Assembly: GCA_027864655.1 (NCBI GenBank)
Contig: JAQAZG010000012.1
Coordinates: 1 to 64,000, forward strand
Direction: 5' to 3'
DNA: 64,000 nt
Source of the DNA: Oleispirillum naphthae
GTDB taxonomy: Bacteria > Pseudomonadota > Alphaproteobacteria > Rhodospirillales > Rhodospirillaceae
This document shows, piece after piece, positions 36,515 to 44,597 of the stretch. The notes beneath the pieces are model-generated. The model was not told where the DNA came from and ran no database searches. It saw only the letters and a list, made by a program, of their open reading frames with translations. The position numbers and the translations under genes were made by a program. Positions within the stretch are counted from its first letter, which is position 1. Each line of letters begins with the position of its first letter.

Positions 36515-36604
36515 GGCCCATCGCCGAGTCCCCGGAATTTCTTGAGGTCCGCGCCGATTTGCCGCATTTTCGACGATCCCGCAGGATCGGAAGGCAAGCA
36601 CTTG

Positions 36605-38197
36605 ATGAGTGGTAATCGGGTTTATCTCTACGACAGCACCCTGCGCGACGGCGCACAGACCCAGGGCGTGGACTTTACCGCCGCCGACAAGGTGGCGATC
36701 GCAAGCGAACTCGACCGCCTCGGCATCGACTACATCGAGGGCGGCTGGCCGGGGGCCAACGCCACCGACGACCAGTTCTTCGCCGCGCCTCCCGCCTTCC
36801 GCCACGCCCGGCTCGCCGCCTTCGGCATGACGCGGCGCACCGGCCGCAGCGCCGGCAACGACCCCGGCTTCCAGGCGCTGCTCGCCACCCCCGCCCGCGT
36901 CGTCACCCTGGTCGGCAAGGCCTGGGAGCATCAGGTCAAGGTGGCGCTCGGCATCTCGATGGAAGAGAACCTCAAGATGGTGGGCGACAGCGTCAAGGCG
37001 GCGCTCATCCGCGTCGATGAGGTGATGTTCGATGCAGAGCACTTCTTCGACGGCTACAAGGCCAACCCGGACTATGCCCTCGCCTGCGTCGAGGAGGCCC
37101 ATCAGGCGGGCGCCCGCTGGATGGTGCTGTGCGACACCAACGGCGGCACCCTGCCGCACGAGATCGGCGAGATCGTCGCCGCGGTGGCCAGGCGCGTGCC
37201 CGGCACCCACATCGGCATCCACTGCCACAACGACACCGAGAACGCGGTGGCCAACACGCTCGCCGCGGTGCTCGCCGGGGCGCGCCAGGTGCAGGGCACG
37301 CTGAACGGCCTGGGCGAGCGCTGCGGCAACGCCAACCTGATCTCGCTGATCCCCACCCTGGCGGTGAAGATGGGGTTCGAAACCGGCGTCGCCGCGGCGG
37401 GGCTGCGGCACCTCAAAACCGTTTCCCACATGCTCGACGAACGCCTCAACCGCGCGCCCAACCGCCACGCCCCCTACGTCGGTGCGAGCGCCTTCGCCCA
37501 CAAGGGCGGGCTGCACGCCTCGGCGGTGGCGAAGGACCCGGCCTGCTACGAGCACCTCGACCCCGAAACCGTGGGCAACGTGCGCCACGTGGTGATCTCC
37601 GACCAGTCGGGGCGTTCCAACATCCTGGCACGCCTCGCCGAGGCGGGGATCGCCGTGGACCCGGACGACCCGCGCATCGCGCAGCTGCTTTCCGAGGTGA
37701 AATCGCGGGAGGCCGACGGCCTCACCTACGACGGCGCGGACGCGAGCTTCGAACTGTTCGCGCGGCGCTTCCTCGGCGGCGTGCCGGAGTTCTTCCAGGT
37801 GCATTCCTTCCGCGTCATCGACGAGCGCCGCTACAACGCCAAGGGCAAGCTGGTGCACGTCTCCGAGGCGACGGCGCGGGTCCTGGTCAACGATGTCTAT
37901 TCGATGGAGGCGGGGGAGGGCTTCGGCCCGGTCAACGCGCTGGACGCGGCGCTGCGCAAGGTGCTGGTGCCCGCGTTCCCGATGCTCGGCCGCCTCGCCC
38001 TGGTGGACTACAAGGTGCGGATCATGGCGCCGGAACGCGGCACCGCGGCGGTGACCCGGGTGATGATCGAAAGCGCGGATGCCGCCACCGGGGCGCGCTG
38101 GACCACCGTCGGCATCTCCGAGGATATCATCGACGCCTCGTTCAACGCCCTGCACGACAGCATCGTCTACTTCCTGATGGGGGCGGCGCGCACCTGA
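36605..38197 (+). CDS. cimA: (R)-citramalate synthase
   Basis: A 530-residue HMGL-like acyl-transferase that condenses pyruvate and acetyl-CoA to citramalate, a threonine-independent route to isoleucine. The catalytic domain begins YLYDSTLRDGAQTQGVDFTA, with IDYIEGGWPGANATD, LCDTNGGTLPHEI and IGIHCHNDTENAVANTLAAV carrying the metal ligands. The C-terminal LeuA-type regulatory domain covers about 400-525. The text and length match the CimA (TIGR00977-like) branch, not LeuA or homocitrate synthase. The ATG is the third base cluster after CTTG with no strong ribosome site. It overlaps the next gene by one base (TGATG). Confidence 0.9.
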   Translation: MSGNRVYLYDSTLRDGAQTQGVDFTAADKVAIASELDRLGIDYIEGGWPGANATDDQFFAAPPAFRHARLAAFGMTRRTGRSAGNDPGFQALLATPARVVTLVGKAWEHQVKVALGISMEENLKMVGDSVKAALIRVDEVMFDAEHFFDGYKANPDYALACVEEAHQAGARWMVLCDTNGGTLPHEIGEIVAAVARRVPGTHIGIHCHNDTENAVANTLAAVLAGARQVQGTLNGLGERCGNANLISLIPTLAVKMGFETGVAAAGLRHLKTVSHMLDERLNRAPNRHAPYVGASAFAHKGGLHASAVAKDPACYEHLDPETVGNVRHVVISDQSGRSNILARLAEAGIAVDPDDPRIAQLLSEVKSREADGLTYDGADASFELFARRFLGGVPEFFQVHSFRVIDERRYNAKGKLVHVSEATARVLVNDVYSMEAGEGFGPVNALDAALRKVLVPAFPMLGRLALVDYKVRIMAPERGTAAVTRVMIESADAATGARWTTVGISEDIIDASFNALHDSIVYFLMGAART

Positions 38198-39669
38198 TGG
38201 CCGGAACCGACCCCTCCCGCGAACAGAGCCCGACCGTGGAAAACGGCGCGGCCCCCAAGGTGATTCTGGTGCGGCCGCAGCTTGCCGAGAACATCGGCAT
38301 GGTGGCGCGCGCCATGCTCAATTGCGGCCTCGCCGGGATGCGCCTGGTGGAACCGCAGGAGCCGCCCTCCGACCCGCGCGCCCGCGCTTCCGCCTCCGGC
38401 GCCGACGTGGTGCTGGAACGCGCCGAACTGTTCCCCGACGTGCGCGCCGCGATCGCCGATGCGCACTGGGTGGTGGCCACCACGGCGCGCCGCCGCGAAC
38501 AGGTCAAGCCGGTGATGACGCCGCGCGCCGCCGCGGCGGAGATGCGCGGGCGCATCAAAGCGGGGCAGAAGGTCGCGGTGCTGTTCGGTCCGGAGCGCAC
38601 CGGGCTGACCAACGACGAGGTGTCGCTGGCCGATGCGGTGTGCGAGGTGCCGCTCAACCCCGCCTACTGCTCGCTCAATCTCGCCCAGGCGGTGCTGCTT
38701 GTCGGCTACGAGTGGTTCCAGGCGGGGGTGGACGTGCCGCCCTGCGAACTGGTGATGAACGAGACGGCTCCCGCCGCCAAGGACGAGGTGCTCAACTTCT
38801 ACGCCCACCTCGAGCGCGAACTCGAACTCTGCGGCTTCCTCCGCGTCGAGGACAAGCGCCCGAGCATGGTGCGCAACATCCGCGCCCTGTTCAACCGCGC
38901 GGGCCTCACCGAACAGGACGTGCGCACCCTGCACGGCATGGTCGCGGAGTTGGCGCACGGCTCGCTGCGCCGCGCCCGCAAGCTCGGCATCCCGGTGGAC
39001 AAGCTGCGCGCCGCGCCGCAGCCGCTCTACACCAGCAGGCCGCTGTTCGACAGCGCCTTCGCCGACAAGCTCACCGAGCTGTTCATCTGGCGGCGCGACG
39101 TGCGGCGCTTCACCACCGAGCCGGTGCCCGGGGCGGCGGTGACGGAACTCCTGGAACTCGCCTGCCTCGCACCCTCGGTGGGCAACAGCCAGCCCTGGCG
39201 CTTCGTCCTGGTGGAGGGCGGAGAGCGCCGCGCCGCGATCCGCAGCAACTTCGAGGCGGCGAACGCGGCGGCGCTGGCGGGCTACGACGGCGACCATGCG
39301 CAGACCTATGCGACGCTCAAGCTCTCCGGCCTCGACCGCGCGCCGGTGCAGATCGCGGTGTTCGCCGATCCGGACCCGGCGGAGGGCCACGGCCTCGGCC
39401 GCCAGACCATGCCCGAGACGCTGCACTATTCGGTGATCGCCGCGGTGCAGACCCTGTGGCTTGCCGCGCGGGCGCGGGGGCTCGGCGTCGGCATGGTCTC
39501 CATCCTCGACCCGGAGACCGCCAAGGCCGCCTGCGACGTGCCGGAAACCTGGGACCTGGTGGCCTACCTCTGCCTCGGCCACCCGGAGGAGGAGCACGCC
39601 GACCCCGAGCTGGTGCGCGCCGGCTGGCAGGACCGCATCCCCATGGACCGCGTGGTGTTCCGGCGGTAG
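38197..39669 (+). CDS. Fusion of TrmJ-like tRNA 2'-O-methyltransferase and BluB
   Basis: One uninterrupted 490-residue frame carries two enzymes. Residues 20-265 are a SpoU/TrmJ-type methyltransferase (VILVRPQLAENIGMVARAML, LFGPERTGLTNDEV, NPAYCSLNLAQAVLLV) that would methylate ribose at tRNA position 32. Residues 285-490 are BluB (WRRDVRRFTTEPV, CLAPSVGNSQPWRFVLV, LGRQTMPETLHYSVIAAVQT, VAYLCLGHPEEEH), the flavin-dependent enzyme that turns reduced FMN into dimethylbenzimidazole, the lower ligand of vitamin B12. The linker is about 20 residues. The two domains are normally separate genes. The ATG shares one base with the cimA stop. A true fusion is read directly; a missed stop would need sequencing to exclude. 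Confidence 0.88.
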   Translation: MAGTDPSREQSPTVENGAAPKVILVRPQLAENIGMVARAMLNCGLAGMRLVEPQEPPSDPRARASASGADVVLERAELFPDVRAAIADAHWVVATTARRREQVKPVMTPRAAAAEMRGRIKAGQKVAVLFGPERTGLTNDEVSLADAVCEVPLNPAYCSLNLAQAVLLVGYEWFQAGVDVPPCELVMNETAPAAKDEVLNFYAHLERELELCGFLRVEDKRPSMVRNIRALFNRAGLTEQDVRTLHGMVAELAHGSLRRARKLGIPVDKLRAAPQPLYTSRPLFDSAFADKLTELFIWRRDVRRFTTEPVPGAAVTELLELACLAPSVGNSQPWRFVLVEGGERRAAIRSNFEAANAAALAGYDGDHAQTYATLKLSGLDRAPVQIAVFADPDPAEGHGLGRQTMPETLHYSVIAAVQTLWLAARARGLGVGMVSILDPETAKAACDVPETWDLVAYLCLGHPEEEHADPELVRAGWQDRIPMDRVVFRR

Positions 39670-39701
39670 AGTGTGGCCGGTTTCGAAAAACCTAAAACGT
39701 T

Positions 39702-39842
39702 GCGAGGGGACTCGGTCCCCTCGCGCTCCCCATAACCCTGGTTTTTGCGCGAAGCGCCATAAGTCCGTGCGGTTGGAGAGAAGGATCGTCTGCCGCTTCG
39801 CGGCGAAAACCTAAGGGAGGTTTGGAGGGCCCGCGGCCCTCC
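39702..39842. repeat. Composite intergenic repeat, copy A
   Basis: A 141-base element with three hairpins. The first has GCGAGGGGA and TCCCCTCGC around CTCGG. The second has GCCGC and GCGGC around TTC (39792-39804). The third has GGAGGGC and GCCCTCC around CCGCG. Copy B at 58424-58563 has the same order, near-equal length and conserved blocks (CCCCATAAC, TGGTTTTTGCGCG, GCGGCGAAAAC), with compensating changes in stems. A further hairpin (39852-39869) follows. It fills most of the gap before crcB. Confidence 0.75.
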
Positions 39843-39886
39843 AGGCGGGGTGCGGGGCGGCAGCCCCGCGTCGAAGGAAGGACGGC

Positions 39887-40270
39887 ATGATCTATCTGTT
39901 CGTCGCGGCGGGAAGCGCGATCGGCGGCGCGCTCCGCTACTGGATTTCGGGGCTGATCTCCCACTGGGGCGGCCAGACCTTCCCCTGGGGCACGCTCGCG
40001 GTCAACGTCGGCGGCTCCTTCGTCATCGTCCTCTTCGCCGCGCTCACCGCGCCGGATGCCCGCCTCTACGTGCCGGGCGCGTGGCGTCAGTTCTTCATGG
40101 TCGGGGTGTGCGGCGGCTTCACCACCTTCTCGTCGTTCAGCATGCAGACCCTGGCGCTGGCGCAGAACGGCGAATGGGCAAGCGCCGGGATGAACATCGG
40201 GCTTTCGGTGGGGCTGTGCCTGCTCGGCGCATGGCTCGGCGGCGCCGCCGCGGCCCTGATCAACGCGTAA
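39887..40270 (+). CDS. crcB: Fluoride channel CrcB/Fluc
   Basis: A 127-residue, four-helix inner-membrane protein that exports fluoride as a dual-topology dimer. Diagnostic motifs are GSAIGGALRYWIS, the conserved Asn in GTLAVNVGGSF and the Phe/Thr track GGFTTFSSFSMQTL. No fluoride riboswitch fold was recognised upstream; the upstream space is taken by the composite repeat. It forms a pair with the DUF190 gene 11 bases downstream, a common association. Confidence 0.93.
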   Translation: MIYLFVAAGSAIGGALRYWISGLISHWGGQTFPWGTLAVNVGGSFVIVLFAALTAPDARLYVPGAWRQFFMVGVCGGFTTFSSFSMQTLALAQNGEWASAGMNIGLSVGLCLLGAWLGGAAAALINA

Positions 40271-40281
40271 AGGAGGTCGCC

Positions 40282-40632
40282 ATGACTCTGCCCAATGCCG
40301 CGCTGCTCCTGCGCATCTACCTCGGCGAGGCGGAACGCCACGGTTCCGCGCCGCTGTTCGAGGCCCTGGTGATGCAGGCGCGCGCGAGCGGCCTCGCCGG
40401 GGCGACGGTGCTGCGCGGGCCGATGGGGTTCGGCCACTCCGGGGAGCTGCACACCGCGAAGATTCTCGATCTTTCCTCCAACCTGCCGCTGGTGATCGAG
40501 ATCGTCGATGTGCGCGAGAAGATCGAGGCCTACCTGGAGGCGGTGAAGGACATGCTGGTGAGCACCCTGGTGACGCTGGAGAAGGTGCGCATCGTGCAGT
40601 ACGGCCAGACCCACCACGAGGTGGAGATCTGA
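40282..40632 (+). CDS. DUF190 family protein
   Basis: A 116-residue soluble protein of the DUF190 family, a PII-like ferredoxin-fold domain. Landmarks are LLRIYLGEAERHG, ARASGLAGATVLRGPMGFG, and LPLVIEIVDVREKIEAYLEAV. DUF190 genes often sit beside crcB, as here, but their function is not known; a role linked to ion transport control by analogy with PII proteins is only a guess. It has a perfect AAAGGAGG ribosome site. The following 20 bases contain the rpsD promoter. Confidence 0.88.
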   Translation: MTLPNAALLLRIYLGEAERHGSAPLFEALVMQARASGLAGATVLRGPMGFGHSGELHTAKILDLSSNLPLVIEIVDVREKIEAYLEAVKDMLVSTLVTLEKVRIVQYGQTHHEVEI

Positions 40633-40652
40633 GCCTTTCCGCCGCATTCGGC

Positions 40653-40680
40653 TTGACATCCGCGTTTTCGCCGCTACTTT
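40653..40680 (+). promoter_or_regulatory. Promoter of rpsD
   Basis: A perfect TTGACA, a 16-base spacer and TACTTT. Start expected near 40687, giving a leader of about 105 bases before the rpsD ATG. Confidence 0.6.
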
Positions 40681-40791
40681 AGCGGCCTCACTTCCGGGAA
40701 CGCGGGCCGGAGGCGCCATCGTGCGCACCTCGGCCCCGCCGCCATCGGCGGCCTACCGGGACAAAAAACCGATAAACGTGAAGGACAATTC

Positions 40792-41406
40792 ATGTCGAAA
40801 CGTCATGCCTGTAAGCACAAGATCGACCGCCGTCTCGGCGTCAATCTGTGGGGCCGCGCCAAGAGCCCGATCAACAAGCGCGAATACGGCCCGGGCCAGC
40901 ACGGCCAGCGCCGCCGCAAGCCCACCGACTTCGGCACCCAGCTGATGGCGAAGCAGAAGCTCAAGGGCTACTACGCCAACATCTCCGAGCGCCAGTTCCG
41001 CCGCTACTATGCCGAGGCCTCGCGCCGCACCGGCGACACCGGCGAGAACCTCATCGGCATCCTCGAGAGCCGCCTCGACGCCATGGTCTACCGCATGAAG
41101 TTCGTGCCGACGATGTTCGCGGCGCGTCAGGTGGTGAGCCACGGCCACGTCAAGGTCAACGGCCGCCGCGTCAACATTCCGTCGTACCAGCTCAAGGCGG
41201 GCGACGTGGTCGAGATCAAGGACGCCTCCAAGCAGATGGCCCTGATCATCGAGGCGGTGGAATCCGGCGAGCGCGACCTGCCGGACTATATCGAAGTCGA
41301 TCACAAGGGGATGAAGGGCACCTACGTCCGCATGCCGAAGCTGGCCGACGTGCCGTACCCGGTCTCGATGGAACCCAACCTGGTGGTCGAGTTCTACAGC
41401 CGCTGA
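40792..41406 (+). CDS. rpsD: 30S ribosomal protein S4
   Basis: A 204-residue S4 protein, a primary 16S rRNA binder that nucleates 30S assembly. It begins [21 protein letters not shown] and has the S4 RNA-binding domain [39 protein letters not shown], ending in VEFYSR. Length is standard. It stands alone with its own promoter and terminator, not in the alpha ribosomal operon as in E. coli. Confidence 0.98.
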   Translation: MSKRHACKHKIDRRLGVNLWGRAKSPINKREYGPGQHGQRRRKPTDFGTQLMAKQKLKGYYANISERQFRRYYAEASRRTGDTGENLIGILESRLDAMVYRMKFVPTMFAARQVVSHGHVKVNGRRVNIPSYQLKAGDVVEIKDASKQMALIIEAVESGERDLPDYIEVDHKGMKGTYVRMPKLADVPYPVSMEPNLVVEFYSR

Positions 41407-41426
41407 GGCGCCTCGACACGCAAACG

Positions 41427-41456
41427 AAAAACGCGCGGCTCGGGCCGCGCGTTTTT
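41427..41456 (+). terminator. Rho-independent terminator of rpsD
   Basis: A perfect stem ACGCGCGGC/GCCGCGCGT around TCGG, preceded by A's and followed by TTTTT. It may also serve the convergent mini tail-collar gene. Confidence 0.88.
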
Positions 41457-41474
41457 GCTTGGGTGGACATCCGG

Positions 41475-41711
41475 TCAGTCCCGGGACGGGAACACGCCAT
41501 CCAGGCAGATGATGTAGCGGCAGCCAGGTATCGGGGATTCGAGCTTCGGCAGGGCGAAGTTCGCGCGTCCGTCGCCGCCGTAGGTCGTGCCGAGCAGCAC
41601 GAACAGGGCTTGGTTCTGCATGATCGGAAGAAGCCGTCCGTCGCAGTCCAGGTAGCCCCGAGGCGTGAAGTTCCCCGCGAACAGCTTGATCGTAGCCAGA
41701 TACTCCTCCAT
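41475..41711 (-). CDS. Mini phage tail-collar-domain protein
   Basis: A 78-residue protein that matches the tail-collar domain of the microcystin-dependent protein family: IKLFAGNFTPRGYLDCDGRLLPI, then NQALFVLLGTTYGGDGRANFALP. Full members are 170-200 residues and continue with a Gly-rich C-terminal part; this one stops soon after the collar. It has a good GGGGGAAGG ribosome site, so it is probably expressed and not a random remnant. No other phage gene is nearby. It could be a trimmed relic or a free-standing domain. Confidence 0.72.
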   Translation of the reverse strand: MEEYLATIKLFAGNFTPRGYLDCDGRLLPIMQNQALFVLLGTTYGGDGRANFALPKLESPIPGCRYIICLDGVFPSRD

Positions 41712-41912
41712 GGCCTTCCCCCTTTGCCGGTGATGAAACGATACTGTGCAGATTATTCCCAAGGGTGCGTTTCCTCCAGTCTCTTCGCGTATTAAGTTTT
41801 TTCGAGTCATCCGGTTCCCGCAGCGCCGTTCCATGACAACGGACACTTGCATTTCCCGCGGCGCGGGGTGATGTTTCACCGAAGTCATCCTTCCATGAAG
41901 GGCATGAACACC

Positions 41913-43079
41913 ATGTCTGGCGAAACGGCGGTTCCTCCGCCGGTCTGCGCCGAGTGCGCGGAAGATCCTCCAAGTCTGCGGCCGGCAACGCCGGCCGATG
42001 TCGATTCCCTGGTGGTGCTGGAAAACCGCGCCTTCCCCGGCGACCGGCTGTCGCGGCGCAGTTTCCGGCGCTTCGCTGCGTCGTCGCGCGCGAGCCTGCT
42101 GGTGCTGGAGGAGGCGGGCGGCCTGTGCGGCTATGTCCTGGTGCTCTACCGCCGCGGCACCGCGCTGGCGCGGCTCTATTCCATCGCGGTGGACCCGGCG
42201 TGCGGCGGACGCGGCTTCGGCGGGCGGCTCCTCGCCGCGGCGGAGCAGGCCGCCTTCGCCCGCGGCGCGGCGGTGATGCGCCTGGAGGCGCGGCCCGACA
42301 ACGCCGCCGCCCTGGGGCTCTACCGCAAGCGCGGCTATCGCCAGTTCGGCATGGTCGCCGACTACTACGAGGACCATGCCGCCGCCCTGCGCTTCCAGAA
42401 GTGGCTGATCGCCGAGCCGCCGGTGCGTCCCGGCCATCCCGTCGTGCCCTACTACCAGCAGAGCACCGAGTTCACCTGCGGCCCGGCGGCGATGATGATG
42501 GCGATGGCCGCCTTCGTCCCGCAAACCCGGCTCGACCGCCGCCTGGAACTGCGGCTGTGGCGCGAGGCGACCACCATCTTCATGGCCGCGGGCCTCGGCG
42601 GCTGCGAGCCGGTGGGCATGGCGGTGGCGCTGGCCCGCCACGGCTTTGCCGCCGAGGTGTTCGTCAACAGCCGCGAGGTCTTGTTCCTCGATTCCGTGCG
42701 CGATGCGGAAAAGCGCGCGGTGATGGCGGTGGCGCAGGAGGACTTCCGCGACCAGGCGAAGGCGCTCAAGGTGCCGGTGCGCGCCCGCGCGCTTTCGCCC
42801 GAGGGGCTGCGCGCCGCGCTGGATGCGGGGGCGGTGGTGCTGGTGCTGGTCAGCCAGTACCGCATGCTGCGCTTCCGCGCGCCGCACTGGGTGGCCGCCT
42901 TCGCCCACGCGGATTCCCGCATCTTCATTCACGACCCCTGGGTGGAAGCCGACGATCACGAAACGCCGCTCGCCGCCGCCACCCTGCCGATTCCGGAAGA
43001 CGAATTCGATCGCATGGCCTGCTACGGCAAGGCGCGGCTGCGCGCCGCGATCGTCATCAAGGGAAAACGAACGCTATGA
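41913..43079 (+). CDS. GNAT acetyltransferase fused to C39-like peptidase (DUF3335)
   Basis: The 388-residue protein has an N-terminal GNAT domain (about 20-165), with acetyl-CoA loop GGRGFGGRLLAAAEQAA and the RimI-like NAAALGLYRKRGYRQFG. Its C-terminal papain-like C39 domain is at about 175-388. The peptidase keeps Cys189 in FTCGPAAM, a downstream His in APHWVAAFAH and Asp in IHDPW. Such fusions sit with RimK-like ATP-grasp ligases and were predicted (Iyer and Aravind's amidoligase survey) to make or modify peptides. The next gene is that ligase, overlapping by 4 bases. Several in-frame ATGs occur; the one chosen has AAGGG ten bases upstream, and 41895 or 41904 are alternatives. Confidence 0.82.
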   Translation: MSGETAVPPPVCAECAEDPPSLRPATPADVDSLVVLENRAFPGDRLSRRSFRRFAASSRASLLVLEEAGGLCGYVLVLYRRGTALARLYSIAVDPACGGRGFGGRLLAAAEQAAFARGAAVMRLEARPDNAAALGLYRKRGYRQFGMVADYYEDHAAALRFQKWLIAEPPVRPGHPVVPYYQQSTEFTCGPAAMMMAMAAFVPQTRLDRRLELRLWREATTIFMAAGLGGCEPVGMAVALARHGFAAEVFVNSREVLFLDSVRDAEKRAVMAVAQEDFRDQAKALKVPVRARALSPEGLRAALDAGAVVLVLVSQYRMLRFRAPHWVAAFAHADSRIFIHDPWVEADDHETPLAAATLPIPEDEFDRMACYGKARLRAAIVIKGKRTL

Positions 43080-44539
43080 CCGACTGGCTCATCCTGGTGG
43101 ACTCCGCGCGCGACGTGCCGCAGGCCGACACGCCGCACAAGGTGATGACGGTGCGCGACTACCTGGCGCGGCCGCAGCTCTTCCGCAGCCGCAGGCCGAC
43201 GATCATCAACCTGTCGCGCAACACCGCCTACCAGAGCGCCGGATACTACGCCTCGCTGCTCGCCGGGGCGCGCGGCCACCGCGTCATGCCGACGGTGCAG
43301 ACGATGCTGGAGCTTTCCCGCAAGGAGCTCTACCGCGATTCCCTGCCGGATTTGGAGGACAAGCTCAACCGCTGCCTCAAGGGCCGCGACGACGTGCCCT
43401 CCGGCGACTTCAAGGTGTTCGTCGCCTTCGGCCGCACCGGGTTCGCCGGCCTCGACTCCTTCGCGCTCCTGCTGTTCGACTGGTTCCGCAGCCCGCTTCT
43501 GGAAATTTCCGTGGAGGCGGGGCCGTGGCGCTCCATCGAGCGCATCCGCACCCTTTCCATCCACCGCCTGACGCCGGAGCAGAAGGCCTTCGCCATGGAG
43601 GCGATGGAACGCCAGACCCAGCGCGGCTGGCAGGTCGCCAAGGGCAAGGCGGCGGCGCGCTACTCCCTCGCGGTGCTGCGCAACCCGCGCGAGGCCCTGC
43701 CGCCTTCGAAGAAATCCTCGCTGCAACGCCTCGCCCTGGTCGCCCGGCGCTTCGGCGTGGAGGTGGACCCGATCGAGAAGGGCGACCTCGCCCGCCTCGC
43801 CGAATACGACGCCCTGTTCATCCGCGAGACCACCTCCATCGACAACCATACCTACCGCTTCGCCCGCCGCGCCGAGCAGGAAGGCATGCCGGTGATCGAC
43901 GACACCGTGTCGATGATCCGCTGCACCAACAAGGTCTATCTCAAGGAACTGCTGGAATCCCACAACATTTCGATGCCGCGGAGCCTGGTGCTCAACGGCC
44001 GCTCGGCGCTGGAGCAGGCGGAGCGCGAACTCGGCTTTCCCATGGTGGTGAAGATCCCCGACGGCTCGTTCTCCCGCGGCGTGCACAAGGTGGAGGACCG
44101 CGCCGCGCTGGAAAGCCTCGCCGCGGAGCTGTTCGCCGATACCGACCTGCTGCTGGCGCAGGAGTTCATGCCCACCGACTACGACTGGCGGGTCGGGGTG
44201 CTCGGCGGCGAGCCGCTGTTCGCCTGCCAGTACCTGATGGCGCACAACCACTGGCAGATCATCCACCATCTGGCCGATGGCAAGGCGGTGGAAGGCCGCT
44301 ACCACTGCGTCGCGGTGGAGGACGCGCCGCCGGAGGTGATCCAGACCGCGGTCAAGGCGGCGCGCCTGATCGGCAACGGCCTCTACGGCGTGGACCTCAA
44401 GCAGAACGCACAGGGCGTGCACGTCATCGAAATCAACGACAACCCCAACCTCGATTCCAACATCGAGGGCGCGGTGATCAAGGACGAGCTGTGGAGCCGC
44501 CTGGTGCAGTGGTTCGTCGTCCGCCTCGACGAGCGGTAA
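43076..44539 (+). CDS. RimK-like ATP-grasp peptide ligase
   Basis: A 487-residue protein. Residues 1-190 are an N-terminal domain specific to this subfamily (TIINLSRNTAYQSAGYYASLLA). Residues 280-487 are an ATP-grasp domain with LGFPMVVKIPDGSFSRGVHKV, AQEFMPTDYDWRVGVLGGEPL and the metal site VHVIEINDNPNLDSN. RimK relatives add glutamate or other amino acids to a carboxyl end. Coupled with the GNAT/C39 gene (ATGA overlap), it probably makes or modifies a peptide that the peptidase trims and the acetyltransferase caps; the substrate is unknown. A two-way terminator follows. Confidence 0.85.
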   Translation: MTDWLILVDSARDVPQADTPHKVMTVRDYLARPQLFRSRRPTIINLSRNTAYQSAGYYASLLAGARGHRVMPTVQTMLELSRKELYRDSLPDLEDKLNRCLKGRDDVPSGDFKVFVAFGRTGFAGLDSFALLLFDWFRSPLLEISVEAGPWRSIERIRTLSIHRLTPEQKAFAMEAMERQTQRGWQVAKGKAAARYSLAVLRNPREALPPSKKSSLQRLALVARRFGVEVDPIEKGDLARLAEYDALFIRETTSIDNHTYRFARRAEQEGMPVIDDTVSMIRCTNKVYLKELLESHNISMPRSLVLNGRSALEQAERELGFPMVVKIPDGSFSRGVHKVEDRAALESLAAELFADTDLLLAQEFMPTDYDWRVGVLGGEPLFACQYLMAHNHWQIIHHLADGKAVEGRYHCVAVEDAPPEVIQTAVKAARLIGNGLYGVDLKQNAQGVHVIEINDNPNLDSNIEGAVIKDELWSRLVQWFVVRLDER

Positions 44540-44548
44540 AAAAAGCTG

Positions 44549-44595
44549 AAACTTCGCGGGGAGACTCGGCCTCCCCGCGAAGTTTCGGTTTTTCC
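44549..44595. terminator. Two-way hairpin terminator, CTCGG family
   Basis: A 15-bp perfect stem (44549-44563 with 44571-44585) encloses ACTCGGC, with A-rich sequence before and CGGTTTTT after. It separates the convergent ligase and glycosyltransferase genes. Stem and loop closely match the hairpin at 8221-8255. Confidence 0.82.
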
Positions 44596-44597
44596 CC

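Noticed and set aside
33248-38155. A 1635-codon minus-strand open frame across the GGDEF-EAL and cimA genes
   Set aside because: It is an antisense shadow from strong third-position GC bias; its product is His/Arg/Ala-rich with no recognisable domain.
39843-39886. Fluoride riboswitch before crcB
   Set aside because: The leader is a simple GC hairpin (GCGGGGC/GCCCCGC); the conserved pseudoknot sequence of the crcB motif was not found.
41475-41711. Prophage remnant around the tail-collar gene
   Set aside because: No integrase, capsid, lysis or attachment-site features are nearby; neighbours are housekeeping or tailoring genes.
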